Source: Tritonibacter litoralis (lineage in GTDB: Bacteria; Pseudomonadota; Alphaproteobacteria; Rhodobacterales; Rhodobacteraceae). Taken from it: 64,000 bases of DNA. The stretch lies in NCBI RefSeq assembly GCF_009496005.1, contig NZ_WIBF01000012.1, positions 93,857 through 157,856 of the forward strand, written 5' to 3'. The position numbers and the translations under genes were made by a program. Below are positions 1 through 8,333 of the stretch, piece by piece. The notes under the pieces are model-generated. The model was not told where the DNA came from. It made no database searches and saw only the letters and a list, made by a program, of their open reading frames with translations. Position 1 is the stretch's first letter; every line of letters starts with the position of its first letter.

Positions 1-2
1 TT

Positions 3-92
3 CTGGCCAGCCCCGGTTTGCCACGCGGGGCGGTGGCAGCAGCCTTGTTTGATATGCATGCGCCCCTGTGGAGGGAGGCCGCACCATTATGA
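3..92 (+). CDS. C-terminal fragment of an upstream gene, possibly TagF (type VI secretion)
   Basis: A reading frame enters from the left edge and stays open until a TGA at 90-92, which overlaps the ATG of the next gene in an ATGA junction, so the two are probably translationally coupled. The visible 29 residues end in ...GLPRGAVAAALFDMHAPLW.... Identity cannot be proven from so little. The TagF suggestion comes from context: TagF is often next to, or fused with, the PppA phosphatase in proteobacterial type VI clusters, and a PP2C phosphatase follows at once. The other two frames lack this coupling. Confidence 0.45.
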   Translation: MASPGLPRGAVAAALFDMHAPLWREAAPL

Positions 93-811
93 CCAACCCA
101 AGTGATTTTCGCTATACGGTTCAGACCCATACAGGTCTGGTGCGCAAGGTGAACGAGGATGCGGTGCTGGCACTGCCGGATCATCAAATCTGGCTGGTGT
201 CAGATGGGATGGGCGGCCATGCCGCGGGGGATTTTGCCAGCCGGTTGATTGCAGACAGTGTGGCGATGATCCCGGTCGGGCTGGACCCGGCGGCGCGGAT
301 GCATGCCCTGCGTGAGGCGATCCAATCCGCCCATCGCGCCATTGTGGCCGAAGCGGAGCGGCGGGGTGGGGGCACCATTGGCGCCACGGTTGCGGCCCTG
401 TTGGTAGCAAACGGTCATTTTGTGGTGCTGTGGGCCGGGGACAGCCGTATTTACCGGCTGCGTGGCGGTCAGTTGGAGATGTTGACCACGGATCATTCCG
501 CCGTGGCGGAATATGTTCTGGCGGGCAAGATGACCTGGGATGAAGCCGATCAACACCCGCAATCCAACGCCATCACCCGTGCGGTTGGCGTTGGCGAAGA
601 GGTTGAGATCGACAAAATCCGGGGCGAGGTCGCAGCCGGTGACCGGTTCCTGATCTGTTCGGATGGGCTGACAAAATACACAACCGAAGCGATGTTGCAG
701 CAGATGTTATCCGCAACCGCGTTGGAGAATGCGGGCGACGCGCTGATGCAGGTCGCGCTGACCGGCGGCGGGGCCGACAATATCTCGATCATTCTGGTGG
801 ATGTGGTTTAA
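89..811 (+). CDS. pppA: PP2C-family Ser/Thr protein phosphatase (PppA/Stp1 type)
   Basis: This 240-residue cytosolic protein is a stand-alone PPM/PP2C phosphatase that removes phosphate from Ser/Thr residues with two metal ions. Visible family motifs are the N-terminal G.VRKVNEDA, the metal-binding VSDGMGGHAAG, WAGDSRIYRLR in the middle, and ICSDGLTKY and GGADNISII near the end. The ATG at 89 is chosen because GGAGGGAGG at 70-78 sits at the right distance; a GTG at 68 would place that site inside the gene. The facing kinase gene is its likely antagonist, as with PppA/PpkA of type VI secretion systems, where the pair sets Fha phosphorylation. The symbol follows that analogy. Its stop codon overlaps the kinase stop on the other strand. 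Confidence 0.88.
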   Translation: MTNPSDFRYTVQTHTGLVRKVNEDAVLALPDHQIWLVSDGMGGHAAGDFASRLIADSVAMIPVGLDPAARMHALREAIQSAHRAIVAEAERRGGGTIGATVAALLVANGHFVVLWAGDSRIYRLRGGQLEMLTTDHSAVAEYVLAGKMTWDEADQHPQSNAITRAVGVGEEVEIDKIRGEVAAGDRFLICSDGLTKYTTEAMLQQMLSATALENAGDALMQVALTGGGADNISIILVDVV

Positions 812-2928
812 GGCTGCGCGGTGATCAACATCCGCGTATCCAGCGAGGTGATCCGGTCCGTGTCCGCGGCGGCGCTGGTTTGCAGGGCTTCGGCAAACCC
901 TGTGGCGCTTTCGGTGGTGGGGCGCATGCCTTCGAACAGGGGCGCATTGGAATGGAGCACCAGAACCTTGCTTTTGCCCAGCGATGTGTCGTCGACCTGA
1001 AAGGCGATGCCGCCGTTGGTCTGTGCCTCCTCCAGATCAAAGGCGACGCGCACCGGCACGGCACCGGTCTGCCCTGCGCGCAGATCCGCCACCGCATTGT
1101 CGGGCCGACCGATATTGGGCAGCAGGTGGAAGACGTTGCCAGAGACATCCAGGATTGAAACCGTCAGGAAACCGTCAGTCATATCCGCGGGCATCACCAC
1201 GTCAATCACCGGGTTTTCACCTACGTAAAACCGCCCCGATGGGTTTGGATTGCCTTCACCACCCACGGAAAAGGCAAAATCCACCGTGCTGGGCGGCGCT
1301 TTGGGCAGATGTTGTTCGATCACACACAGCGCCGGGTTCAGCACATCCACATCCAGGATCACACGGCGGGCCCCGGCCTCAGCCCGGAGCGCGTCAAACA
1401 GGGTGACGCGGGTGGCGGTATCGGCGACGGGACCTTTGATTTGCAGCGGCTCAGCCTCGGCATAGCCGATGCCAGAGGCGGGCGCATTGGCAAACAGCGG
1501 GCCGCAATTGGCGTGTTGGTCCAGGATTTCGGTCACTGTCTCTTGGGTCAGGACCGGCAGTTTGAACGCAACCTCAATCGGGCCCTCTAGCGCGCCGGGA
1601 AGCTGCCCGCCAAAGGCCTGTTCCAGCATCGCGGCCTGATTTGCATCTGTGGCCGAGGCGGTCAGCGTACCGCTGTTGCCCGAAAGGCTGAGTTTCCAGG
1701 TAGGCAGCGGCGCGACGGCGGCCAGAACGGTTTCGATATCCAGGGCCCAGCTGTCGGCAATATCTCCGCGGGCAATTGCCAGATCGGTTTGCGTTGCGAT
1801 GTCTGCAAGCGTGGTGCGGCTGGTCTCATCCGGGACAAAACCGCTGGCAGAGATGGTGCCGTCGGCCTTTTCCACCACCAGCGCAAAGGGGTCTGCGACG
1901 GGCAGTTTTTCCCCAATCACGCCGTCAAGCGTACCGGACACATAGGCGCCAACACCGCCGCCCACCAGAACAACAGCCGCCAGCACCAGCGGCAGGCGGG
2001 ACTTGGGTTTGGGTTCTTGTGTCGCTTCCGGCTTGGGCGTTGGTTTGCTGGGCGGTACGATGATGGTGGCTTCTTCAGCCTCCGGTTCTGGCGCGGCATC
2101 GGCAACCGGATTGTCGATGAACCGCACAACCTCAGCGGCGGATTGGAACCGTTTGGCCGGATCCGGGTCGCACATGCGGTTGATCAGCGTTTTCAGCGGT
2201 TCCGGCAAACCGTCGGTGTCGAGCGGGTTTTTCTTGTTCTCGACCACCTCCATCGGGTTGTTGCCTAGCTTGGGGGCAGCGCCGCGGAAGTTGGCAAGGA
2301 TCAGCGCCCCCAGCGAATAGATATCTGAGCGCGCATCTGTCTGACCGCTGAGCTGTTCGGGCGCGGCATAGGAATATTTGCCCGCAAATTCATTGCCAAC
2401 GATGGTTTCCGCACCGGGGTTGGTGTCTTTGGCAATGCCAAAATCGATAATCACCGCCTGGGCCGGGTTGCCGCCGCGCAGGATGATATTGTCGGGGCTA
2501 AGGTCACGGTGAACGATATTGCGACCATGCGCCGCCTCAAGCCCCTGGGCGACGCGGCGGCAGACGATCAACAGATCCTCCTTCGCCATCGGCCCCTGTT
2601 TCAGCTTTTTATCCAGCGCCGGACCATCCACAAAGTCCATCAGCAGATAGATATGCCCATCTGGCGTGCGGTGGTTTTCGGAATAGCGCACCACCGCGTC
2701 ATGGCGGATCTCGCGGATGTTTTCCTCGCGCGCCAACAGGACATGGAAATCCTCATTGGCGGCATGTTCGCGTTTCAAAACCTTAAGCGCGACCAGATTG
2801 CCAGAAATCTCGGACCGGGCCTTGTAGACATCAGAGGTGCCGCCGCGCCCCAAAAGACCTTCGATCCGATAGGTATTGTTCAGAAGGTCACCCGGTTGAA
2901 ACAGGTCACCGGGCAGGGATTCCAACAT
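808..2928 (-). CDS. ppkA: Membrane Ser/Thr protein kinase (PpkA-like)
   Basis: The 706-residue protein has an N-terminal Hanks-type kinase domain (about 20-270): glycine loop LLGRGGTSDVYKA, Lys49 in VALKVLK, catalytic HRDLSPDN (Asp142) and IDFGIAK (Asp162). A Pro/Glu-rich linker follows, then one membrane helix at about 311-330, so the remaining roughly 375 residues should be periplasmic. That part has a region near 350-400 that looks BON-like and a beta-rich end resembling the DUF4384 region of other bacterial kinases; both labels are tentative. The ATG at 2928 has a GAGG site in front. It converges with the PP2C gene and lies just downstream of the ompA-like gene, so both could share a transcript. 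The PpkA role is inferred from pairing with the phosphatase. Confidence 0.85.
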   Translation of the reverse strand: MLESLPGDLFQPGDLLNNTYRIEGLLGRGGTSDVYKARSEISGNLVALKVLKREHAANEDFHVLLAREENIREIRHDAVVRYSENHRTPDGHIYLLMDFVDGPALDKKLKQGPMAKEDLLIVCRRVAQGLEAAHGRNIVHRDLSPDNIILRGGNPAQAVIIDFGIAKDTNPGAETIVGNEFAGKYSYAAPEQLSGQTDARSDIYSLGALILANFRGAAPKLGNNPMEVVENKKNPLDTDGLPEPLKTLINRMCDPDPAKRFQSAAEVVRFIDNPVADAAPEPEAEEATIIVPPSKPTPKPEATQEPKPKSRLPLVLAAVVLVGGGVGAYVSGTLDGVIGEKLPVADPFALVVEKADGTISASGFVPDETSRTTLADIATQTDLAIARGDIADSWALDIETVLAAVAPLPTWKLSLSGNSGTLTASATDANQAAMLEQAFGGQLPGALEGPIEVAFKLPVLTQETVTEILDQHANCGPLFANAPASGIGYAEAEPLQIKGPVADTATRVTLFDALRAEAGARRVILDVDVLNPALCVIEQHLPKAPPSTVDFAFSVGGEGNPNPSGRFYVGENPVIDVVMPADMTDGFLTVSILDVSGNVFHLLPNIGRPDNAVADLRAGQTGAVPVRVAFDLEEAQTNGGIAFQVDDTSLGKSKVLVLHSNAPLFEGMRPTTESATGFAEALQTSAAADTDRITSLDTRMLITAQP

Positions 2929-2964
2929 CGCGGCCTCGTCCTTTGTGTGGGTCTAAGCCGGGGA

Positions 2965-3546
2965 TTAGCCGAGCGCCTGGAATTCAACGCGACGATTTTC
3001 ATCGGCGCGCGGATCCGCAGCGTTAAAGGGCGCGGTTTCTCCCAGGCCGATCGCCTTGAGCATGGTTTCCGCAATCCCGCATGAGCTGATCAGATGCCGC
3101 CGCACCTCTTGGGCGCGCAACAGCGACAGACGCTCGTTATATGCGGCAGAGCCGGAGGAATCCGTATGGCCGATGATCTGGAACACGGTGCCATCCATCA
3201 GTTTCATCGAGGTGCACATGTTGGCCAGCTTTGGTTCCTGATCGGCGCGCAGCGCGGCGCTGTCGAAATCAAAGGAGATCTGAACGTTGATCTGAGTTTC
3301 CCGTTCAACCGGGGTATATTCCTCGGTTGCGGCGGCGATGGTGGTGCCCTGAACCGCTTCGGTTGTCGCGGTGCCAACATTGGTATTGGGCACAATCACC
3401 AGGCCGCGGGTCTTTTGCTTGCGGAAGGCTTCGGTGATCTCTTCAACGCTCAGCTCTTCTGTTGCGGCCTCCTGGGCGTGCGCGGGCACGATCCCTAAAG
3501 ACAAAATAAAAACAGTGGCTTTTGAAAATTGGCTGAGACGGAGCAC
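2965..3546 (-). CDS. OmpA-domain envelope protein
   Basis: About 193 residues with a cleavable signal peptide (MLRLSQFSKATVFILSLG...AHA) and a C-terminal OmpA/Pal peptidoglycan-binding domain (about 85-193). Signs are the beta strand ISFDFDSAALR, IGHTDSSGSAAYNERLSLLRA and the terminal DENRRVEFQ. Such proteins anchor to peptidoglycan in the periplasm. The GTG at 3546 is preferred because GAGGAGGG lies just upstream; the longer frame to 3594 would put extra polar residues before the signal peptide. It lies 36 bases upstream of the kinase gene on the same strand and probably shares its operon. In type VI loci an OmpA-domain protein (TagL) often anchors the apparatus, but this one lacks a TssL-like membrane part, so that role is not shown. 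Confidence 0.82.
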   Translation of the reverse strand: MLRLSQFSKATVFILSLGIVPAHAQEAATEELSVEEITEAFRKQKTRGLVIVPNTNVGTATTEAVQGTTIAAATEEYTPVERETQINVQISFDFDSAALRADQEPKLANMCTSMKLMDGTVFQIIGHTDSSGSAAYNERLSLLRAQEVRRHLISSCGIAETMLKAIGLGETAPFNAADPRADENRRVEFQALG

Positions 3547-3713
3547 GTGCCGACCCTCCTCGTTAACAACACAGTTGAGCCAAGTGTATACCACCCCTTG
3601 GGGGCTGCCAATGGGAAGTGCCGATAATGCAATTCACATTTTCAGTTCTCTCTCTTTACCTCGCTTATGCTTCTCGCGCAAAGTGGGGCCGTTACACGTG
3701 ACTGAGGGTATCG

Positions 3714-4556
3714 ATGAAGCTTCTTCCTGCCATCATTCTGGCAATTGGGCTGGTTCTGGCGCCGGTGATCTGGTTTGCCCTGTCTTGGGTGATGACACCC
3801 GAGGATGGTTTTCAGGGGGCCTCGATTGATTCTGGGGCCCGGATTGATATCGAATTGCTGCGCCAGCAGATCGAAGACCTGCAAATCCGTACCGAAGAAT
3901 TGGAAAGCGAACTGGCCCGCCTGCCCCAAGGAGGGGGGGCGGCCCCGGGCCCTTTCGTCCCTGACGAAGACGCCGAGCAGCAGATCCTGGATCAGACCGA
4001 AGGGGCGGATCTGGACTATGCCCAAGTGGTTTTGATTGCGGATCGGTTGAACGTCAATCGCGGACTCAAAGTGACCGGCGGGCGTTATTTGACCGAACGT
4101 CTGGGCCGCCCGCGTGAGGATCTGAGTGACACCTGTCAGCCGATGACAAACCCCGATCTCAAAGAGAAGCTGGTCACCGAACGGGTTGGGCCCATCCGCG
4201 TCAGCATGCTGCGCCCGGCAATCGAGAGCTTGAAGGTGGTGTTTGACAACATCCGCCGGGCGGATCCGGATCTGTACAACCGTATCAATACGGCCGGCGC
4301 CCTGTGTGTTCGGCGTATTCGCGGCACGCAAAATGCGCTGTCGACCCACAGCTATGGTCTGGCGGTCGATCTGAACATTGACGGCAAGCTGGACAACTTC
4401 ACCGATGGCAAGACCCAGCTGGGCCTGACCATTATGGCGGATTTCTTCTATGACGAGGGCTGGGTCTGGGGCGCAGGGTTCCGGCGCGAAGACAGCATGC
4501 ATTTTGAAATCAGCCGCCGCCAGCTGGACGCCTGGATTGCCGAAGGCAAACTGTGA
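3714..4556 (+). CDS. M15-family (VanY/CwlK-like) peptidoglycan peptidase
   Basis: The 280-residue protein starts with a hydrophobic signal/anchor (about 3-25), followed by a short coiled coil (DIELLRQQIEDLQIRTEELE, about 43-65) and a C-terminal M15 zinc peptidase domain. Zinc-ligand motifs are STHSYGLAVDLN (His and Asp) and SMHFEIS (His), the SxHxxGxAxD and MHxE signature of D-Ala-D-Ala carboxypeptidases and L-Ala-D-Glu endopeptidases. It should cut peptidoglycan peptides in the periplasm. The ATG at 3714 has GAGGG a few bases upstream. Divergent from the OmpA-domain gene and convergent with the caspase-like gene (two bases between stops). It could be a housekeeping enzyme or assist insertion of a cell-wall-spanning machine. 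Confidence 0.8.
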   Translation: MKLLPAIILAIGLVLAPVIWFALSWVMTPEDGFQGASIDSGARIDIELLRQQIEDLQIRTEELESELARLPQGGGAAPGPFVPDEDAEQQILDQTEGADLDYAQVVLIADRLNVNRGLKVTGGRYLTERLGRPREDLSDTCQPMTNPDLKEKLVTERVGPIRVSMLRPAIESLKVVFDNIRRADPDLYNRINTAGALCVRRIRGTQNALSTHSYGLAVDLNIDGKLDNFTDGKTQLGLTIMADFFYDEGWVWGAGFRREDSMHFEISRRQLDAWIAEGKL

Positions 4557-4558
4557 TC

Positions 4559-6064
4559 TTACTCCTCAATCCCATACGCGCGGCGGATGCCACGTTGGGT
4601 GCCGGGGCCAAAATCACCGTCAATCGCACCTGAATAGAAGGCTTTTTCCCGCAGTTTGACCTGCAGCGCCCGGCGTGTGGCAGGTGTGAACATATTGGGC
4701 CGTTCGCTCAGCAGGTTCAACACATCCGAACTGCCAGAGCGCAGCGCAGCATAAAGATACAGAGCCGCATCCTCCGGTCCCTTGGACGGGATCAGCCCAT
4801 CGTCAATCAGGGCCGCAAAGTTAAACTGCGCCTGTGGATGGCGCAGGTCGGCGGCGCGTTCAAACAGACGCAGGGCCTTTTGCGGATCCGCGGGCAGGCC
4901 CAGTCCCCCCTGATAGTGCAGGAAGCCCAGATCATTGATTGCATCGGCAAAATTCTGGTCTGCCGCCGCCCGATAGAGGGCCAGCGCTTTTTCGTGGTCG
5001 GGCTCGACACCGGTGCCGCGTTCATAAAGCTTGGCCAGTTCGAACTGTGCCTCGGGTGAGCCGGCATCTGCCGCACGCTGCAGGAATGAAACCGCCGCTG
5101 CGGGATCAAACCGCCCTTCGTTGGGGTTCAGCCGCATATAGGCCAGACCCAACATCGAGCGGGTGTCGCCCAGATCCGCCAAAGCCAACAGCTGCTCTTC
5201 TTGGTCGGGGCGAATGGCGGCCCAAGCTTCGCTGGCTTTGCTGGACAATTCCGGCTGTCCTTCGGCGGCACCGGCTAGGTAAAACGGGATCCCGGTGAGC
5301 GAGCCATAGGTATGCGGTTCCTGCAAATTCCCGGTCTGGCGCAAAACGCTGTCGCGAACCTGTCGGAACATCAGGCTGATCTCCAGCCCGGGCTCAACCA
5401 TCTTGTCCATCAGGGCCAATGCAAAGGGGCTGTTTTTACCGCTGCCATCCAGGGCAACCTGCCCATCCTTGGCGGCAAAGGCCACCAGGGTGCCGCGGTC
5501 CGGGTCCGCCGGGGCAAGCCCGCCACCACCACGGGTGGTTTGCGTGCTGGCCACTTCGGTGGTCAAAGCCTGTACCGGATCGATGGCATCACCCAGCGGG
5601 TTGTCGCGGCAACTGTCCAGGATCACGATCCGCATTTTGCGGGCCCGATCGACGGCCGCCAGCAGTTGTTTCAGCGATACGGATTGGCGTTGAACGTCCT
5701 TGTTGCTTTGCACCTGCGCATCGACGGGGATCAGGAAGTTTTCGCCCTGAACTTCGATCCCGTGGCCGGCAAAATAGACCAGCGCCAGATCGGCGACCTC
5801 AGACCGAAAGGCGAAATCATCCAAAAGCTGGTTGATCTCGGCACTGCTGGCATCCACGGCAAGGGTGACATCAAACCCAATCGATTGCAGCGTGGCGGCC
5901 ATGTCTTTGGCATCATTGGCGGTGTTTTCAAGGCTTGGCAGTGCTTCGTAACTGGCCATGCCCAGAACCAGTGCGACACGGTCCGGGGCGGCTGAGCCTG
6001 CCTGCACCAGGACCACAAAAAAGAAAACCGCCGCACGGCAGAGAGAGAATAAGCGAGAAACCAT
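4559..6064 (-). CDS. Secreted caspase-fold (C14) protein with Sel1 repeats
   Basis: About 501 residues. A signal peptide (MVSRLFSLCRAAVFFFVVLV...GSAA) precedes a caspase-like p20 domain (about 25-240) with the catalytic His in VYFAGHGIE and Cys in ILDSCRDNPL, so the dyad is intact. Sel1/TPR-like repeats follow at about 300-440 (FLQRAADAGSPEAQFELAKL and kin). The last 35 residues (FYSGAIDGDFGPGTQRGIR) look like a peptidoglycan-binding domain of the PG_binding_1 type. The ATG at 6064 fits the signal peptide better than a TTG at 6082. The domain order suggests a periplasmic or wall-bound protease or scaffold. Substrate and role are unknown. Confidence 0.82.
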   Translation of the reverse strand: MVSRLFSLCRAAVFFFVVLVQAGSAAPDRVALVLGMASYEALPSLENTANDAKDMAATLQSIGFDVTLAVDASSAEINQLLDDFAFRSEVADLALVYFAGHGIEVQGENFLIPVDAQVQSNKDVQRQSVSLKQLLAAVDRARKMRIVILDSCRDNPLGDAIDPVQALTTEVASTQTTRGGGGLAPADPDRGTLVAFAAKDGQVALDGSGKNSPFALALMDKMVEPGLEISLMFRQVRDSVLRQTGNLQEPHTYGSLTGIPFYLAGAAEGQPELSSKASEAWAAIRPDQEEQLLALADLGDTRSMLGLAYMRLNPNEGRFDPAAAVSFLQRAADAGSPEAQFELAKLYERGTGVEPDHEKALALYRAAADQNFADAINDLGFLHYQGGLGLPADPQKALRLFERAADLRHPQAQFNFAALIDDGLIPSKGPEDAALYLYAALRSGSSDVLNLLSERPNMFTPATRRALQVKLREKAFYSGAIDGDFGPGTQRGIRRAYGIEE

Positions 6065-6204
6065 GTGCCCAACCCAAAACAATGACCTGCTGCCATCTTA
6101 TCTTGGAACGCAGCCATTACCAATACGATGTATAACGTAAAAGGGATCCTCTGATCGGTGTGTGTTGCCGACAGAGGGTGTTTTGGGCTGGGATATCACC
6201 ACAA

Positions 6205-6236
6205 ATGAAACAGCCGCCTGCGGGGCAAGCGGCTGT
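6205..6236 (-). terminator. Stem-loop terminator at the end of the che operon
   Basis: ACAGCCGC (6210-6217) pairs with GCGGCTGT (6229-6236). Reading the minus strand, the stem is followed by TTTCATTT. It sits six bases beyond the last gene of the minus-strand chemotaxis operon. Confidence 0.65.
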
Positions 6237-6241
6237 CGCTT

Positions 6242-6568
6242 TTAGACTTCAGCAGGGTCGCTTTGGGTGCGCAAACGTTTGCGCAGCTTTTCCAAAGTTA
6301 CACTTTCGCTGGCATGTTCCAGGTCAGCGATGCCGACCTCTTCGTTATGAGCCCGCAATTTTTCAAAGAAATCCGACATGCCCGCCAGAGTTTGGGACAC
6401 AAGGTCAAAATCTTGCAACGCGCGGATTTCCTGGCTGTTTGGCTTGGTGCCACGCTCAAAAACCGTCAGAACAACGTCTTCGAGCACCTGCACTTTTTCT
6501 TGGAGCTGGCGCATCTCTCGTGCTGAAACAGCACAAAGATCATTGATGGCGTTTTCTGATTGTTTCAT
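6242..6568 (-). CDS. Hypothetical protein at the end of the che operon
   Basis: A 108-residue soluble, mostly helical protein with no signal peptide or membrane segment. Heptad-like charge patterns (REMRQLQEKVQVLEDVV; ESVTLEKLRKRLR) suggest coiled-coil helices. I recognise no family motif. It is two bases downstream of the second cheY and ends right before the terminator, so it is co-expressed with the chemotaxis genes. A role as adaptor or phosphatase-like partner of CheY is conceivable, but the CheZ or CheC/CheX signature is not visible, so no function is assigned. Confidence 0.7.
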   Translation of the reverse strand: MKQSENAINDLCAVSAREMRQLQEKVQVLEDVVLTVFERGTKPNSQEIRALQDFDLVSQTLAGMSDFFEKLRAHNEEVGIADLEHASESVTLEKLRKRLRTQSDPAEV

Positions 6569-6570
6569 CG

Positions 6571-6957
6571 TTACAAACGACCCACAACTTGCTCAATCGA
6601 CTGTTTCATCGTCGCAACCGTAAAGGGCTTGCGGATAATGTTGTTGAGGCCCAGGCGTTTGCCGACTTCGATCACCTCGGGGGTGGGTTTCCCTGTAACA
6701 AGGATGAAACCGACCCGTTGAGTCACGCGGTGTTCGCGCAACGCTTTCAGCAGGCCCAAACCATCCATGCCGGGCATGTTGTAATCTGAAAGCACCAGGT
6801 GCACGGGTGTTTTGGTCAGCTTTTCAAAAGCCGACTGCCCGTTGTTTTCCACCATGTAATTGCTGATGCCCAACTCGTCCAAACATTGAGTCAGGATGCC
6901 ACGGCTAGTGGACATGTCATCAACGACCATTACTCTCAACTGATCTTTCAGGCTCAT
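6571..6957 (-). CDS. cheY: Single-domain CheY-type response regulator
   Basis: The 128-residue receiver has the acidic pair Asp13-Asp14 (MVVDD), phosphoacceptor Asp58 (LVLSDYNMPGMDG), Thr88 and Lys110 (IIRKPF), so it should be phosphorylated by CheA. There is no output domain; it would either act on the flagellar switch or serve as a phosphate sink. It is the second CheY of this operon and its sequence clearly differs from the one next to cheA. Two-CheY arrangements are common in alphaproteobacteria, where one is often the motor regulator and the other the sink; which is which cannot be told here. Confidence 0.93.
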   Translation of the reverse strand: MSLKDQLRVMVVDDMSTSRGILTQCLDELGISNYMVENNGQSAFEKLTKTPVHLVLSDYNMPGMDGLGLLKALREHRVTQRVGFILVTGKPTPEVIEVGKRLGLNNIIRKPFTVATMKQSIEQVVGRL

Positions 6958-6993
6958 GTTTTTTCCTCATTTGCTCGCTTTTTGCCGTAACGC

Positions 6994-7848
6994 TCAGGTG
7001 TCTCCACCGGCTGGCGTGTTGATGTAAGTTGTAATTCCTGCAGTCTTGAAATGGGCCGATGCGGGACCCGACATGCGTTCAGAATGGCCAATGAACAAGT
7101 ACCCGCCAGGGTTCAACGCACGCTGGAATGCGCTCCAGACTTTTTGCTGGGTTGGATTGTCGAAATAGATCGCGACATTCCGGCAGAAAATGGCGTCGAA
7201 CTTTCCCTTGAAGGGGAACGGCTGGATCAAGTTCAGGGTGCCAAAAGTGACCATCGATGTGATGCTGGACGGCATCGTATCACCAGTCAGATCCTTGGGT
7301 CGGTATTCGTGTGGCAGCTGCGCCAATTCATCCATTGGGTATTTCGCCGTCTGCGCCTTGCGCACAATCACCGGATCGATATCGGTTCCCAGGATCTTGG
7401 CGTCCAGGCGATCCACATCGGGACACATGGATCGCAGCAGCATGGCAATGGAATACGGCTCTTGTCCCGAAGAACAGCCAGCCGACCAGATCCGCAACCG
7501 TCCACCACTGCGGGCTTTGGCTAGAACAGGAGGCAGCACATCATTCTTGAGGGTTTCAAAGTGATGCGGTTCCCGGAAGAAATGGGTTACATTTGTCGTC
7601 AGAAGCGACAGCAACTCATTCTTTTCGTTTTCCGCATTCGGACCATCAAGCTGTTTGATGTAATCTTTAAATTTATCGATCTTCAAATGCCGCAAGCGCC
7701 GCGCCAGCCGGGATGAGACCAGTGGTTTTTTGCTGCTCGACATCGCCAGCCCAAAATGCTTGTGGGCATATTGGGAGACGATCTCGAAATCGGCGTCGGT
7801 CATGGACAAATCCTGACCTTTGGGATCGATAGGGCTTGCTATTGTCAC
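6994..7848 (-). CDS. cheR: CheR chemotaxis protein methyltransferase
   Basis: This 284-residue enzyme methylates glutamates of chemoreceptors using S-adenosylmethionine. An N-terminal helical CheR_N domain (about 15-75) precedes the methyltransferase domain with motif I IWSAGCSSGQEPYSIAML, and NVTHFFREPHHF and IFCRNVAIYFD, all typical of CheR. The GTG start at 7848 overlaps the cheW stop as GTGA, indicating translational coupling. It lies between cheW and the second cheY. Confidence 0.95.
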   Translation of the reverse strand: MTIASPIDPKGQDLSMTDADFEIVSQYAHKHFGLAMSSSKKPLVSSRLARRLRHLKIDKFKDYIKQLDGPNAENEKNELLSLLTTNVTHFFREPHHFETLKNDVLPPVLAKARSGGRLRIWSAGCSSGQEPYSIAMLLRSMCPDVDRLDAKILGTDIDPVIVRKAQTAKYPMDELAQLPHEYRPKDLTGDTMPSSITSMVTFGTLNLIQPFPFKGKFDAIFCRNVAIYFDNPTQQKVWSAFQRALNPGGYLFIGHSERMSGPASAHFKTAGITTYINTPAGGDT

Positions 7849-8333
7849 AGTATCACCTGTTCCGGGGCGGTGATGACCGCATCAAGGTTGATGATACGCA
7901 CCATGGTGTCATTGTGGGAAATAATCCCTTGGATGTATTCCATGGTGTTGCGGCTATCGACCTGTGGCGTATCCTGAATTTCTTCCGGGTTGATCGAAAT
8001 GATCTCGGACACAGATTCCGCCAGCAGACCCACTTGTTTGCCGTGAACCGCTACAACGATGACAACGTTGCGCTCGGTGGCTTCGGTCTGATGCAGTCCG
8101 AAACGTGCCGACAAATCATAAATTGGGATCACCGCACCGCGCAGGTTCATTACACCCAGCACATCGGATGGTGCATGTGGCAGAATGGTGACCGGCGACC
8201 AGCGACGGATCTCTCGGATCTGAGTGATTTTCAGACAGAAGGCCTGGCCCGCGACAGCAAAGCTCACGAACTCGCTGTACTGGGTGTGTTTGACCTCGTG
8301 ATCAGACTGTTTAACTTCAGCTTGCGATGGCAT
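7845..8333 (-). CDS. cheW: CheW coupling protein
   Basis: At 162 residues it is a single CheW/SH3-like domain that bridges receptors and the CheA kinase. Typical segments are EFVSFAVAGQAFCL, IREIRRWSPVTILPHAP, GVMNLRGAVIPIYDL and GLLAESVSEIISI. It begins inside the end of cheA (17-base overlap) and ends in a GTGA overlap with cheR, so all are in one operon. Confidence 0.95.
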   Translation of the reverse strand: MPSQAEVKQSDHEVKHTQYSEFVSFAVAGQAFCLKITQIREIRRWSPVTILPHAPSDVLGVMNLRGAVIPIYDLSARFGLHQTEATERNVVIVVAVHGKQVGLLAESVSEIISINPEEIQDTPQVDSRNTMEYIQGIISHNDTMVRIINLDAVITAPEQVIL

